Assembly (NCBI GenBank): GCA_023408815.1
Contig: JAEYJO010000048.1
Location: 1 to 46,546, forward strand
Source of the DNA: Bacillota bacterium
Lineage (GTDB): Bacteria > Bacillota > Clostridia > Lachnospirales > Lachnospiraceae
Length of the DNA stretch: 46,546 nt
Direction: 5' to 3'
Shown: positions 24,680-33,253 of the stretch, piece after piece
Layout: every line of letters starts with the position of its first letter
How positions within the stretch are numbered: the stretch's first letter is position 1
Made by a program: the position numbers and the translations under genes
Notes under the pieces: model-generated
Told to the model about the DNA's origin: nothing
The model's input: only the letters and a program-made list of their open reading frames with translations
Databases searched by the model: none

Positions 24680-25741
24680 CTAATTCAAAGCTTGCTTCAA
24701 TATTTCCAAGTTGTCCTTCATTGCAGAAACATACGAAAAACCAGCTTCTATATCTGAATTTGTAACCGACTGCAGGGAGTTCATCACCAATATCTTCTGA
24801 TCCTTACCTGCCGTATTACTCTTAATCGCCTCTGAGATTTTCTCATCAGAATTTTCAATCACGAGGATTGTAGGCAATTTCAATTCGTCTACCTTACCCG
24901 CCAGAAAAGTGATTGTTTCAAAGCTGGCCTCTGTCTCCGCACTGCATCCGACAAATGCCGCATAATAATCCAACCCATAATCATCTACCAGATATCGGAA
25001 AGGAAAACGGTCCCCGAACAGCACCGTGTTCGTTTTGGCCGAGAGCACAGCTGTTTCATATTCATCATCCAATGCTTTCAGTTCTGTCATATAATTGTCG
25101 GTATTTTTCTTATAAATTTCTGCATTCTTGCTGTCGATTTCGGAGAGCGTCCCCTCAATTACTTCAACCAAGGCTTGTGCATTCTTCAGCGAAAGCCACA
25201 CATGCTCATCATATTCGACCTCTTCGGCCTCTTCATGGTCATGTGCGTCCTCGTCTTCATCGTCATGTACGTCGCCGCCTTCATCGTCATGTGCGTCCTC
25301 GCCTTCGTGCTCATGCTCTTCCTCTTCCATTCCTTCAACAAGTTCCTCTTCTTTTACTTCACTTCCGAGCGCGTCCATCAGGTTGATTACCCGCATATCC
25401 TTATTCGTTGCCTCTTTTAAAGCATCCTCTACCCACTCATCGGATTCTCCCCCCACATAAATGAACAAATCACATTCGGCTATCTTCGCAATATCCTCTG
25501 CTGTAGGCTGATAGTTGTGCAAGTCCACCCCGTTATCCAGCAAAAGTGTCAGATCAAAATCTTCCGCCTTTTCTCCCATAACCTCCTTTGTCCAGTCATA
25601 GGACGGAAAGGTAGTACATACCACACTAAGCTTACTTTTTGCAGTTGCTTTGCTTTCGACCGCTTTATTTCCGCAGCCTGAAATAAGCCCCATGCTTAGT
25701 ATCATAGCTAAACTGACCATCAATATTTTATTGTTTTTCAT
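24680..25741 (-). CDS. znuA: Zinc ABC transporter substrate-binding lipoprotein (ZnuA type)
   Basis: The 353-residue protein has a lipobox LISGC (Cys23) and the two-lobed metal-binding fold. The first ligand is His75 in DLHNYQPT and the second His180 in DEHVW. A His/Asp/Glu-rich loop (about 138-180) precedes the second ligand and contains near-tandem units with HDDE. Where ZnuA usually has a third His (HDAFGYF), this protein has GDRFPFRY (about 243-250), so that ligand is missing or replaced, possibly by Asp244. The start at 25741 begins the signal peptide; the ATG at 25753 is an alternative and GAGAAAGG lies just before it. The upstream region holds four palindromes. Confidence 0.92.
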   Translation of the reverse strand: MKNNKILMVSLAMILSMGLISGCGNKAVESKATAKSKLSVVCTTFPSYDWTKEVMGEKAEDFDLTLLLDNGVDLHNYQPTAEDIAKIAECDLFIYVGGESDEWVEDALKEATNKDMRVINLMDALGSEVKEEELVEGMEEEEHEHEGEDAHDDEGGDVHDDEDEDAHDHEEAEEVEYDEHVWLSLKNAQALVEVIEGTLSEIDSKNAEIYKKNTDNYMTELKALDDEYETAVLSAKTNTVLFGDRFPFRYLVDDYGLDYYAAFVGCSAETEASFETITFLAGKVDELKLPTILVIENSDEKISEAIKSNTAGKDQKILVMNSLQSVTNSDIEAGFSYVSAMKDNLEILKQALN

Positions 25742-25783
25742 AATAATTACCATGCCTTTCTCAAAGCCTGCAAACTTTGGGCC

Positions 25784-25801
25784 ATATGTGCTCGCACATA
25801 T
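25784..25801. promoter_or_regulatory. Palindrome 1 upstream of znuA
   Basis: ATATGTGC and GCACATAT are perfect reverse complements around a 2-base centre, about 43 bases upstream of the znuA start. It is one of four palindromes in 103 bases. A regulator site or a leader hairpin are both possible. Confidence 0.5.
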
Positions 25802-25819
25802 TAGGCACAATATTTGCAA

Positions 25820-25835
25820 GCATAATAAATTATGC
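25820..25835. promoter_or_regulatory. Palindrome 2 upstream of znuA
   Basis: GCATAAT and ATTATGC are perfect reverse complements around a 2-base centre. The A/T-rich palindrome has the size of a Fur-family operator, although it does not match a known Zur consensus. Confidence 0.5.
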
Positions 25836-25857
25836 TGTGAAAAATACATTTTTCACA
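25836..25857. promoter_or_regulatory. Palindrome 3 upstream of znuA
   Basis: TGTGAAAAA and TTTTTCACA are perfect reverse complements around a 4-base centre, directly abutting palindrome 2. Confidence 0.5.
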
Positions 25858-25870
25858 CTAACTCCTATCT

Positions 25871-25886
25871 GTGTGCTTTGGCACAC
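25871..25886. promoter_or_regulatory. Palindrome 4 upstream of znuA
   Basis: GTGTGC and GCACAC are perfect reverse complements around a 4-base loop, 25 bases from the terminator of the preceding gene. Confidence 0.45.
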
Positions 25887-25904
25887 GCTGAAAAAATCGA
25901 TACA

Positions 25905-25929
25905 AAAATAACACCAAGATAGCTTGGTG
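25905..25929 (-). terminator. Terminator downstream of the small membrane protein gene
   Basis: CACCAAG (25912-25918) and CTTGGTG (25923-25929) pair perfectly over 7 bp with a 4-nt loop. On the minus strand the stem is followed by TTATTTTTG. It separates the regulator and small-protein genes from znuA. Confidence 0.8.
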
Positions 25930-25950
25930 AGGTCTCACTTCCTTATGGAA

Positions 25951-26247
25951 TCAATTCAGTAATTCTACCTTCAGTAAAACAAGGGTATTTTTTACGCGGA
26001 CGGACCTTTCTGTAACCGCGTAAATTCGCGTGAATACGCAAAGAACTATCGCAATAAACGATAGAATCGGAAGAATCTTTATGCTTGAAATGAAGTGCAC
26101 GGCCGCCTCTAGCTGTATACATACCGTACAGTCCTTGCCGGAACAATCGTGCTGTGTATTGGAAACAATATACTCATAAGAAAAAATTAGGCAAATTAAT
26201 AAAGCCAGAGTACAAATTATAGAAAATACTCTATTTCTTGTCTTCAT
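25951..26247 (-). CDS. Small membrane protein with CX4CX2C motif, zinc locus
   Basis: The 98-residue protein has two hydrophobic segments (about residues 8-28 and 55-75) and between them an extracytoplasmic loop with HDCSGKDCTVC, which gives His plus a CX4CX2C cluster able to hold a metal. Proteins with a similar HDCxGxDCxxC loop are familiar to me as unnamed neighbours of metal transporters in Bacillota; I know no assigned function. GGAGG lies 4 and 7 bases before two adjacent ATGs; the second is used. It follows the Fur-type regulator by about 20 bases and is probably co-transcribed with it. Confidence 0.75.
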   Translation of the reverse strand: MKTRNRVFSIICTLALLICLIFSYEYIVSNTQHDCSGKDCTVCIQLEAAVHFISSIKILPILSFIAIVLCVFTRIYAVTERSVRVKNTLVLLKVELLN

Positions 26248-26268
26248 CATTCTGCCTCCATTTCTAAA

Positions 26269-26679
26269 TCAATCGCCAAACCTACAATCGTTACATAATC
26301 CTATTAATACTGAACCCGCACATTCCAACTCAAATCCATGATGTTCCAGCAGATGCTCCGTAATCTCACTCATAAAATCACATTCCAAGTGGAGAATTTT
26401 ACCGCAGCCTCTGCACTGCATATGAATATGTGAAAGACAGTTTGCACGAGGTTCTGCATATTGATACAAGCTGCTTTCATTCTCAGCCGTTTTATATTTC
26501 AGCACCATTCCTCTATCGGTCAGCTTATCCAGGTTTCTGTATATAGTAGCCAGATTTACCAGTATATCATTCTTCTTCATATAAGAATATATATCAGCAG
26601 CACAAAAGCCATGTTCCTTATTATCCTGTAAATACTCCATAATTGCTGTTTTACATTTCGTATTATAATTTTTTTGCAT
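26269..26679 (-). CDS. Fur-family transcriptional regulator (Zur-like)
   Basis: The 136-residue protein has a winged-helix DNA-binding half (about 1-75, with NLATIYRNLDKLTDRGMV) and a metal-binding half with HIHMQCRGCGK (His84, His86, Cys89, Cys92) and a second pair CNDC (Cys129, Cys132), the structural zinc site of Fur proteins. Its place beside znuABC suggests zinc sensing, so Zur is the best guess, but Fur and PerR share these residues. GAGGTAAAGGG precedes the ATG. A perfect consensus promoter lies upstream. Confidence 0.9.
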   Translation of the reverse strand: MQKNYNTKCKTAIMEYLQDNKEHGFCAADIYSYMKKNDILVNLATIYRNLDKLTDRGMVLKYKTAENESSLYQYAEPRANCLSHIHMQCRGCGKILHLECDFMSEITEHLLEHHGFELECAGSVLIGLCNDCRFGD

Positions 26680-26718
26680 GGCCCTTTACCTCAAAATGCA
26701 AATCTTTCGAATTTTTAA

Positions 26719-26747
26719 ATTATAAATTTATTACCTTGTTTTGTCAA
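26719..26747 (-). promoter_or_regulatory. Consensus promoter of the Fur-family gene
   Basis: On the minus strand TTGACA (26742-26747) and TATAAT (26719-26724) are both perfect and exactly 17 bases apart, 40 bases before the start codon. The -10 region lies in the A/T palindrome TAAATTATAAATTTA, a plausible autorepression site. Confidence 0.9.
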
Positions 26748-26779
26748 GCGCTTTTGCAAATGGTTTGCATATTCTGTTG

Positions 26780-26818
26780 CCATGGAGTTGCTGTGAGGAG
26801 TGAACAGTAACGCCATGG
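26780..26818. repeat. Long hairpin between MATE and Fur-family genes
   Basis: CCATGG at both ends (26780-26785, 26813-26818) with inner arms GTTGCTGT and ACAGTAAC gives a near-perfect 15-bp paired structure with a 9-nt loop, one G-U pair on the plus strand. It lies just past the MATE stop codon but has no T-run on either side, so it is an unusual terminator if it is one. Confidence 0.5.
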
Positions 26819-26827
26819 GTCTATAGG

Positions 26828-28183
26828 CTAAATATCGGACTCCCAGCTCACTCTAAATATCAGTATGGTAGTAATGAGAGCCGCCACATAATTGGAAAAA
26901 AGATTTCCCCAGAATACGGAATAATAGCTTAAATACGATTCTGTGGCGAGTATGAAGATATAGCGCAGCAGCCATATTCTCAAAATGCTCATTACAAGGG
27001 TGATCTTGGTCTTGCCCAACCCGATGAAAGCTCCCTGCTCCACCATACAGACCCCAAAGCCTATGACAGAATATGTATAAATGTGAAGCGCTTTGTTCGC
27101 CACCTCAAGCACCTGTGCTTCTCTGGTAAACAATATCGTCAAATACGAGGACAACGGTACAACTACGGCAATAAGCGCAGCTGCAGTTATGGCGCTGACG
27201 ATACAGCCGATCAGGCAGGAATACTTCGCTCTCTTTACCTGCTTTGCTCCCACATTCATACTTACCATAGTTGTGATTGCCGAAGCGAATGAGGAAGGAA
27301 GAATAAAGCAGACTGCGGTGATGTTATTCGCAATCCCCTGCCCGTTTAGCACAATGGAACCGTATTTCTCCACCTCATTGTTAATCAGAAAGAAGCCAAA
27401 GTTAAGCATCAGGCTCGAAAGCATGGAAGGAAAGCCAATATAAAGCAGCTTCTTGATGATTCTATGGTTGAAGTGAAATCCTCTCATTTCCAATCTGTCG
27501 CCGTTTTTCTTACAAAACAATTCATAAAACATCCAAAAAGTGATCAAAACATTAGAAACCAAAGATGCGATTACCGAGCCCACAAGTCCCCAATGCAATA
27601 CGTAGATAAAGAAAGTGTTGAATACGATCTTGAGAATCAGCATAATAATCATACGTATAAAAGAATCTTCCGGCCTGCCGTTGGCATTTTTAATAGCGTT
27701 ATAAATGGCTTCCAAAAAAGAAAAGGGAATGACGAGCGCATTTAAAGATATATATACGAATACATCATGTGCAATTTCCTGATTTACATGACCGGACAAT
27801 CCGAAAGCAACTACCACCAGCAAAGGCGCCAGCACAACTCCGAGTATAAAAGCGAAAATAATCAGCTGTATCGTAGTGTTCCTGCTCTCTTTAAAATCGC
27901 CTCTGCCGTTGGACTGACCGATAATTGCCATCCCTGCAACACTGAGTCCCTGCGAAAGAGCCGTAGTCATATTCACCACCGGGGTACAATAGGTTACGGC
28001 GCTGGCTGCCGTGGTACCTACCAGATTATTTAAGAACAGCCCGTCAATAACCGGTATCAGCGACTGCACTAAGCCCATCATAAGCGAGGGAAGAGATAGC
28101 ATCAAAATCGTAGAAACCACATTTCCCCTCAATATCAGATCTCTTCGCTGCTCCAAATTTTGACTTAAAAATTTAAACTTCAT
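26828..28183 (-). CDS. MATE family efflux transporter
   Basis: The 451-residue protein is a multidrug and toxin extrusion antiporter with about twelve membrane segments arranged as two six-helix halves. The N-terminal half starts ILMLSLPSLMMGLVQSLIPVIDGLFLNN, the family pattern in which a Pro-containing helix 1 leads to a conserved Asp. It would export cationic compounds using a Na+ or H+ gradient. AGGTGATAAGC precedes the ATG. It has no operon partner. The substrate is not determinable. Confidence 0.92.
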   Translation of the reverse strand: MKFKFLSQNLEQRRDLILRGNVVSTILMLSLPSLMMGLVQSLIPVIDGLFLNNLVGTTAASAVTYCTPVVNMTTALSQGLSVAGMAIIGQSNGRGDFKESRNTTIQLIIFAFILGVVLAPLLVVVAFGLSGHVNQEIAHDVFVYISLNALVIPFSFLEAIYNAIKNANGRPEDSFIRMIIMLILKIVFNTFFIYVLHWGLVGSVIASLVSNVLITFWMFYELFCKKNGDRLEMRGFHFNHRIIKKLLYIGFPSMLSSLMLNFGFFLINNEVEKYGSIVLNGQGIANNITAVCFILPSSFASAITTMVSMNVGAKQVKRAKYSCLIGCIVSAITAAALIAVVVPLSSYLTILFTREAQVLEVANKALHIYTYSVIGFGVCMVEQGAFIGLGKTKITLVMSILRIWLLRYIFILATESYLSYYSVFWGNLFSNYVAALITTILIFRVSWESDI

Positions 28184-28207
28184 TGCTTATCACCTGCCAA
28201 CTCCATA

Positions 28208-28240
28208 GAAAAAAGCATACCTCTCATCTGAGAAATATGC
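28208..28240 (-). terminator. Terminator of tRNA-Thr
   Basis: GCATACCTCTCA and TGAGAAATATGC pair over 12 bp with two G-U pairs on the minus-strand RNA, followed by TTTTTTC. It lies 24 bases past the tRNA 3' end. Confidence 0.85.
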
Positions 28241-28263
28241 CTGTTCTTGGATTTCTTAATCCA

Positions 28264-28336
<73 letters not shown>

Positions 28337-28366
28337 AATCCGGTACCTGCGATACCGACAAATGCT

Positions 28367-28395
28367 ATTATAAAGGCTATTTACATTTTTGGCAA
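28367..28395 (-). promoter_or_regulatory. Promoter of tRNA-Thr
   Basis: On the minus strand TTGCCA (28390-28395) and TATAAT (28367-28372) are 17 bases apart, about 31 bases before the tRNA 5' end. Confidence 0.8.
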
Positions 28396-28441
28396 GATAA
28401 AATTATCCATTTTTGATTCTTTTTGTTTTTACGACTTTTTT

Positions 28442-29350
28442 TTATTGTTTTTTCACCTCACTCTTGGAAGTGATTTCCTCCTTCAAATACACGTCCATCT
28501 GAGAAGAAGGTATACTGATGCCTGCTTCATCCAGTGCATATTTGACCGTTTCCGTTATCCGCCACTTTCCGGGCCAGAAATCGTCCATCGAAAACCAGCA
28601 TCTTATTCCCACATTTACGCTGGAGTCTCCCAGCTCATCGATATAGACAAAATGCTCTTCCGCTTTTAAGACCGCCGCATCTTCATCCAGAACCTTCTGC
28701 AATACCTCTTTCGCCTTTCTAATGTCCGCATCATAGGATATTTTTACAATAATATCCATCCTGCGGTTATCGCATGCGGTTACATTCGTCAGACTGGAAT
28801 TAGCAAGCGTCCCGTTCGGAAGTACGATCACTTTGTTATCCGCAGTGGTAAGTTTCGTATAGAACAACTCTATTTCTTTTACGACGCCCTCATTTCCCTT
28901 GGAGTCTTCCTTGATATAGTCTCCCACCTTAAAAGGCTTCAGCAATAAAATAAGCACTCCTCCCACAAAATTGGACAAGCTTCCCTGAATGGCAAGACCG
29001 ATAGCCACGCCGGCCGAACCTAACAGTGCCAATATACTCGCTGCATCAAGCCCGAAGCCCGATGCTATGGTTATGATCAACACAGCGTACAAGGACACCT
29101 TTAAGAAGGAATCGATAAACTGGACTACGCCGATATCCACGCTCCCTCTCCGCAGTGACTTCTTTATGATCTTGCGGACCAGCTTAATAAGCTGTATTCC
29201 CACAAGCAGAAATACAATGGAGAGAAGCACTCTGGTGCCTAAGTGTAATGCCTTTTCCGGCAACTCCTGAAGGTATTTCTCAATCAGACCTATGTTGATG
29301 GTCTCCTCTGTCGTAAAAGATGTCAAGATCTTCAAATAATCCATATACAT
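28442..29350 (-). CDS. mscS: Small-conductance mechanosensitive channel (MscS family)
   Basis: The 302-residue protein has the MscS layout: two N-terminal membrane helices (about 40-65 and 85-100), the pore helix with ALLGSAGVAIGLAIQGSLSNFVGG, then the cytoplasmic beta domain starting LKPFKVGDYI with VVKEIELFYTKL and the C-terminal alpha/beta domain. It opens under membrane tension to release solutes on hypo-osmotic shock. AGGTAGG precedes several in-frame ATGs; the one at 29350 has the best spacing. It lies 9 bases after glgB, suggesting one message. Length is close to the E. coli 286. Confidence 0.92.
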   Translation of the reverse strand: MYMDYLKILTSFTTEETINIGLIEKYLQELPEKALHLGTRVLLSIVFLLVGIQLIKLVRKIIKKSLRRGSVDIGVVQFIDSFLKVSLYAVLIITIASGFGLDAASILALLGSAGVAIGLAIQGSLSNFVGGVLILLLKPFKVGDYIKEDSKGNEGVVKEIELFYTKLTTADNKVIVLPNGTLANSSLTNVTACDNRRMDIIVKISYDADIRKAKEVLQKVLDEDAAVLKAEEHFVYIDELGDSSVNVGIRCWFSMDDFWPGKWRITETVKYALDEAGISIPSSQMDVYLKEEITSKSEVKKQ

Positions 29351-29359
29351 ATGCATTTC

Positions 29360-31864
29360 CTACCTATTTTTCTTTCCTGATGTCGTCTCTGCAGAAGCTG
29401 CCTGCTCTTTGCCCTCACTAAGAACTCTTTCCGCTTCCAGACGCACTTCCTCCGCTGCTTTCAACATCCGCTTAGCGCGCGCCTTGGCTTCCTTTGCCTC
29501 CTCTAAGGCCCTTTCGGCCTCCGCCTGCTTTTCCTGACGTTCTTTTTCCAGCGCTGCAATCCTCTCCTGACGCTCCCTTTTAAGGGCCGCCGCTTTTTCC
29601 TTGCGGATTTTCTCTTCTTTTCTCCTCGTCGCTTCCTTCTTCTCTTCCGGCGTATAAGGAATATAGCTGAACACACTTACGGACAGCGGCGCACTTATTA
29701 CTTGGATAAAATAAGGCTTACCGTCGAATTCCTCCTGCTCCGAACAGATTAATTCCCCGTTGATCATACCCTCTCCACCGAAGGGCACATCGTCCGTATT
29801 CAGTATCTCTTTATATTTCCCCTCAAAAGAAACACCAATGGTAAATTCCTTATGCACATTGGCGAAATTAGCCACCACTACCAAGGTGTCCTCAGGCACA
29901 TCTGACTTACGCATGAAGACGAGCATGCAGTCACTCGAGGAAATGCAGTTAATCCATTCGAAACCCTCCCATGAAGTATCATACTTATAGAATGCAGGAA
30001 AATTTCTATACAGCTCATTTAAGGCCTTTACTAAATTTTGAATACCTTTATGATTATCGTACTGCAGCAGTCCCCATTCCACCTCTCGCTTCTCATTCCA
30101 TTCATCGAATTCGGCAATATCCTGCCCCATGAACAAAAGTTTTTTCCCAGGATGAGCCATCATATAGGCATAGGTCAGCCTCAGATTGGCAAACTTATCC
30201 TTAAGCTCCCCGGGCATTTTTCCTATTATTGTGGCCTTCCCATGCACAACTTCATCATGGGAAAACACAAGCATAAACTTTTCGCTGTAAGCATAAATCA
30301 TACTGAAGGTGAGTTCATTGTGGTGGTGAGCCCTAAAATATGGATCGTAAGCGATATAAGCCAGATAGTCGTTCATCCATCCCATATTCCATTTTATGTC
30401 GAAGCCAAGTCCATTATCCTCCACCTCACCCGTTACCTTAGGCCACGCGGTGGATTCCTCCGCAATCATCAGCACTCCATCGTCTCTTTTCTTTACGATG
30501 GAATTCAAATGCTTTAAAAATTCTATTGCTTCCAGATTCTCGTGTCCTCCGTAAATATTAGGAATCCACTCCCCGTCATTCTTCCCGTAATCCAGATATA
30601 GCATGGAAGCAACCGCATCCATGCGGATGCCGTCCGCATGATATCGTTCTATCCAAAACAGGGCATTAGCGATCAGATAATTGGACACCTGAGGTCTGCC
30701 ATAATTATAGATGAGCGTTCCCCAATGGGGATGGGCGCCTCTTCTTGGGTCCTGATGCTCATAGAGACAAGTACCGTCAAAATTAGAAAGCCCGTGAATA
30801 TCTCTGGGGAAATGCGCCGGAACCCAATCCAGAATCACACCGATGCCAGCCTTGTGCATTTCGTTCATAAAATACATAAAGTCCTCATTGTCTCCGTATC
30901 TGGCGGTGGGTGCATAATAGCCGATCACCTGATACCCCCACGAACCGTCGAGGGGATGTTCCATTACCGGCATGAGCTCGATATGAGTATACCCCATCTG
31001 CTTCACGTAATCGACGACAAGAGGTGCCAGCTCCTTATAATTCAGATAGCCCCCGTTCTCTCCTACCCTAAAAGAACCAAGATACAGCTCATAAATGCTG
31101 ATGGGCTTATCCTGCCCTTGCCTTTCCTTCCTCTCCTCAAGCCACCGGTCGTCCTCCCATTTGAACGATCCCTTTTCAGAGTCCATGCCCTCCCGAATCA
31201 CAGACGCCGTATCGGGACGAAGCTGCTGCCCGAAGGCGTAAGGGTCCGCTTTTAAATAAGTCAGTCCGCCCTTTATTTTTAATTCATACTTATAATTCTG
31301 CCCCTCTTTCGCATCGGGAACAAATATCTCAAAAATACCGGAATCTCCCAGCCTGCGCATCTGATGGACTCTTCCGTCCCAATCGTTGAAGTCTCCCACC
31401 GTACTCACTCTCACTGCTCCCGGTGCCCATACGGCAAAATAAACACCATTTATTCCATCTAACCTCTTCGGATGTGCTCCCAGCTTTTCATAAATGGTAT
31501 AATGAATGCCCGCCGCGAATTTATCCATATCCTTTTTTTCTATCTGAGGAGCAAAGTTATAAGCATCCTTCACCCTCTTTAAATTCCCATCTTTATCCTC
31601 TACGATATATTCGTATTGCATGGATATCTTTCCCGGTATCAGCGCCGCAAAAAAGCCCTCATCATCGGCCATTTCCATTTCATAGCTCTTTTTATCCTTT
31701 TTGTCCTCAAGAAGAACGCTCTTTGCCCCGGGAAAAAACGCCTGAACAAGCGTATGATTCCCTACGGCATGTGCACCCAGGATCTCGTGGGGATTATCCG
31801 ACTCCGAATAAATTACAGCTTCTATCTTCGGCCAATTCATTAGCTTATACAGTTTATTGTTCAT
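29360..31864 (-). CDS. glgB: 1,4-alpha-glucan branching enzyme with coiled-coil tail
   Basis: The 834-residue enzyme adds alpha-1,6 branches to glycogen. An N-terminal carbohydrate-binding domain (about 20-240) precedes the GH13 barrel. The nucleophile is Asp in GIRMDAVASM (about 416), the acid/base Glu in IAEES (about 469-470) and the transition-state Asp in FSHDEVVHGK (about 537). After the C-terminal beta domain (ends about 735) there is a tail of some 95 residues that is almost entirely Lys, Glu, Arg and Ala with heptad-like spacing, a predicted coiled coil that is not part of the usual branching enzyme. No other glycogen gene is near. GAGG precedes two ATGs; 31864 is preferred. The mscS gene follows. 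Confidence 0.94.
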   Translation of the reverse strand: MNNKLYKLMNWPKIEAVIYSESDNPHEILGAHAVGNHTLVQAFFPGAKSVLLEDKKDKKSYEMEMADDEGFFAALIPGKISMQYEYIVEDKDGNLKRVKDAYNFAPQIEKKDMDKFAAGIHYTIYEKLGAHPKRLDGINGVYFAVWAPGAVRVSTVGDFNDWDGRVHQMRRLGDSGIFEIFVPDAKEGQNYKYELKIKGGLTYLKADPYAFGQQLRPDTASVIREGMDSEKGSFKWEDDRWLEERKERQGQDKPISIYELYLGSFRVGENGGYLNYKELAPLVVDYVKQMGYTHIELMPVMEHPLDGSWGYQVIGYYAPTARYGDNEDFMYFMNEMHKAGIGVILDWVPAHFPRDIHGLSNFDGTCLYEHQDPRRGAHPHWGTLIYNYGRPQVSNYLIANALFWIERYHADGIRMDAVASMLYLDYGKNDGEWIPNIYGGHENLEAIEFLKHLNSIVKKRDDGVLMIAEESTAWPKVTGEVEDNGLGFDIKWNMGWMNDYLAYIAYDPYFRAHHHNELTFSMIYAYSEKFMLVFSHDEVVHGKATIIGKMPGELKDKFANLRLTYAYMMAHPGKKLLFMGQDIAEFDEWNEKREVEWGLLQYDNHKGIQNLVKALNELYRNFPAFYKYDTSWEGFEWINCISSSDCMLVFMRKSDVPEDTLVVVANFANVHKEFTIGVSFEGKYKEILNTDDVPFGGEGMINGELICSEQEEFDGKPYFIQVISAPLSVSVFSYIPYTPEEKKEATRRKEEKIRKEKAAALKRERQERIAALEKERQEKQAEAERALEEAKEAKARAKRMLKAAEEVRLEAERVLSEGKEQAASAETTSGKKNR

Positions 31865-31902
31865 AGATACCATGCCTCGCTTTCACGTTAATCTTTCTTC
31901 CG

Positions 31903-33138
31903 TCAAATTTTATGAATAAACAGGCCACTCCTGAGCTTGGGCTCAAACCATGTGGACTTGGGGGGCATCAGCATCCCCGCGTCGGATACCGCAAACAATT
32001 CTCCGATAGAAGTGGGGTACATGGAAAATGCCACCTTCGCATCGGTATGTACTCTGCGCTCCAGTTCCTCCATCCCCCGGATCCCTCCTACGAAATCGAT
32101 TCTTTTATCAGTCTTCGCATCACCTATTCCCAGCACAGGACATAACAGGCTGTTCTGAATGACAGCCACATCCAAAGCCTCTACCGGATCTTCACCACTA
32201 TATGGTTCCTTTGCCTTAAGCTTATACCATTCATCTTCCAGGTACATGCCGAAAGTCCCCTTTTCTTCAGGCTTATAGGGAGCCTCTCCCCACTTTTCAA
32301 TGTAAAAATATTGTCCTGCCTTTTCTAAATATTCCTCGGCACTAAGCCCATTCAAATCCATAACTACGCGGTTATAGTCCATAATCATAAGCTGGTCGTC
32401 GGAAAACAAGACCGAAAGAAAATAATTAAATTCCTCCTCGCCCGTATAATCCGGATTCTCTGCCCTTCTTTTAAGAGAAACCTTTACCGCAGAGGCACAG
32501 CGATGATGTCCGTCAGCGATATAAATGCTTTCTACCTCTTCGAACGCTCCTCTGATTCTGCCTACTGCTTCCTCATCCTCTATTTTCCACACCTTATGCG
32601 CGATACCATCAACCGCAGTAAAGTTGTAAAGGGGGGCACTCTCCCTCGCTCCTTTTATCGCCTCCCGAATAACGGGATGTGAACGATAAGCCAGGAAGAT
32701 CGGACCAGTCTGTGCTTTGCACGTATCCACATGACGGATGCGGTCTATCTCCTTATCCTCTCTCGTATTCTCATGCTTCTTTATCCTCTGGGAAAGGTAA
32801 TCGTCCACCGAAGCACAAGCCACAATTCCTATCTGTGAACGCCCTTCCATTACCAGCTCATACACATAGTAACAGTCCTTCTCCTCTTCCACAAGCTCGC
32901 CATCCTCTACCATCTTCCACAGCAGATCATGTGCCTTCTCATAAACACAATCAGCATAAGTATCCACCTCACTGCCAAACTGAGTCTCCGCACGATCCAC
33001 TCTCAAAAAAGAAAGTGGCTCCCTCTCCACTTCCAGCTTCGCCTCTTCTCTGTTATATACGTCATAGGGAAGAGCCGCTATATGCTCCTCCAGCCCACTT
33101 TTCGGCCTTATCGCTTTAAAGGGTTTTATCTTTGCCAT
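31903..33138 (-). CDS. DUF1015 family protein
   Basis: The 411-residue protein matches the DUF1015 family from end to end: FKAIRPK...AALPYDVY at the N-terminus, an IADGHHRCASA motif, and a C-terminal FVGG segment. Function is not established; the gene is often found near serA/serC in Clostridia, as here, which hints at a link with serine or phosphoserine metabolism. No signal peptide or membrane segment. AGGACGAAAG precedes the ATG. It is transcribed away from the small plus-strand gene at 33254. Confidence 0.92.
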   Translation of the reverse strand: MAKIKPFKAIRPKSGLEEHIAALPYDVYNREEAKLEVEREPLSFLRVDRAETQFGSEVDTYADCVYEKAHDLLWKMVEDGELVEEEKDCYYVYELVMEGRSQIGIVACASVDDYLSQRIKKHENTREDKEIDRIRHVDTCKAQTGPIFLAYRSHPVIREAIKGARESAPLYNFTAVDGIAHKVWKIEDEEAVGRIRGAFEEVESIYIADGHHRCASAVKVSLKRRAENPDYTGEEEFNYFLSVLFSDDQLMIMDYNRVVMDLNGLSAEEYLEKAGQYFYIEKWGEAPYKPEEKGTFGMYLEDEWYKLKAKEPYSGEDPVEALDVAVIQNSLLCPVLGIGDAKTDKRIDFVGGIRGMEELERRVHTDAKVAFSMYPTSIGELFAVSDAGMLMPPKSTWFEPKLRSGLFIHKI

Positions 33139-33253
33139 TCTTTCGTCCTCACAAGTATTGTTTTATATACAATTATTCTAACAAATTAACCTATGCAGCA
33201 CAAGCATCAAGTGATAAAATAAAAGTCAGTAAAGAGTAAATGGAGGAAATGAA

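Noticed and set aside
24920..25460. Plus-strand Ser/His/Arg-rich frames opposite znuA
   Set aside because: Products of the repeated acidic/His codons of znuA read on the other strand.
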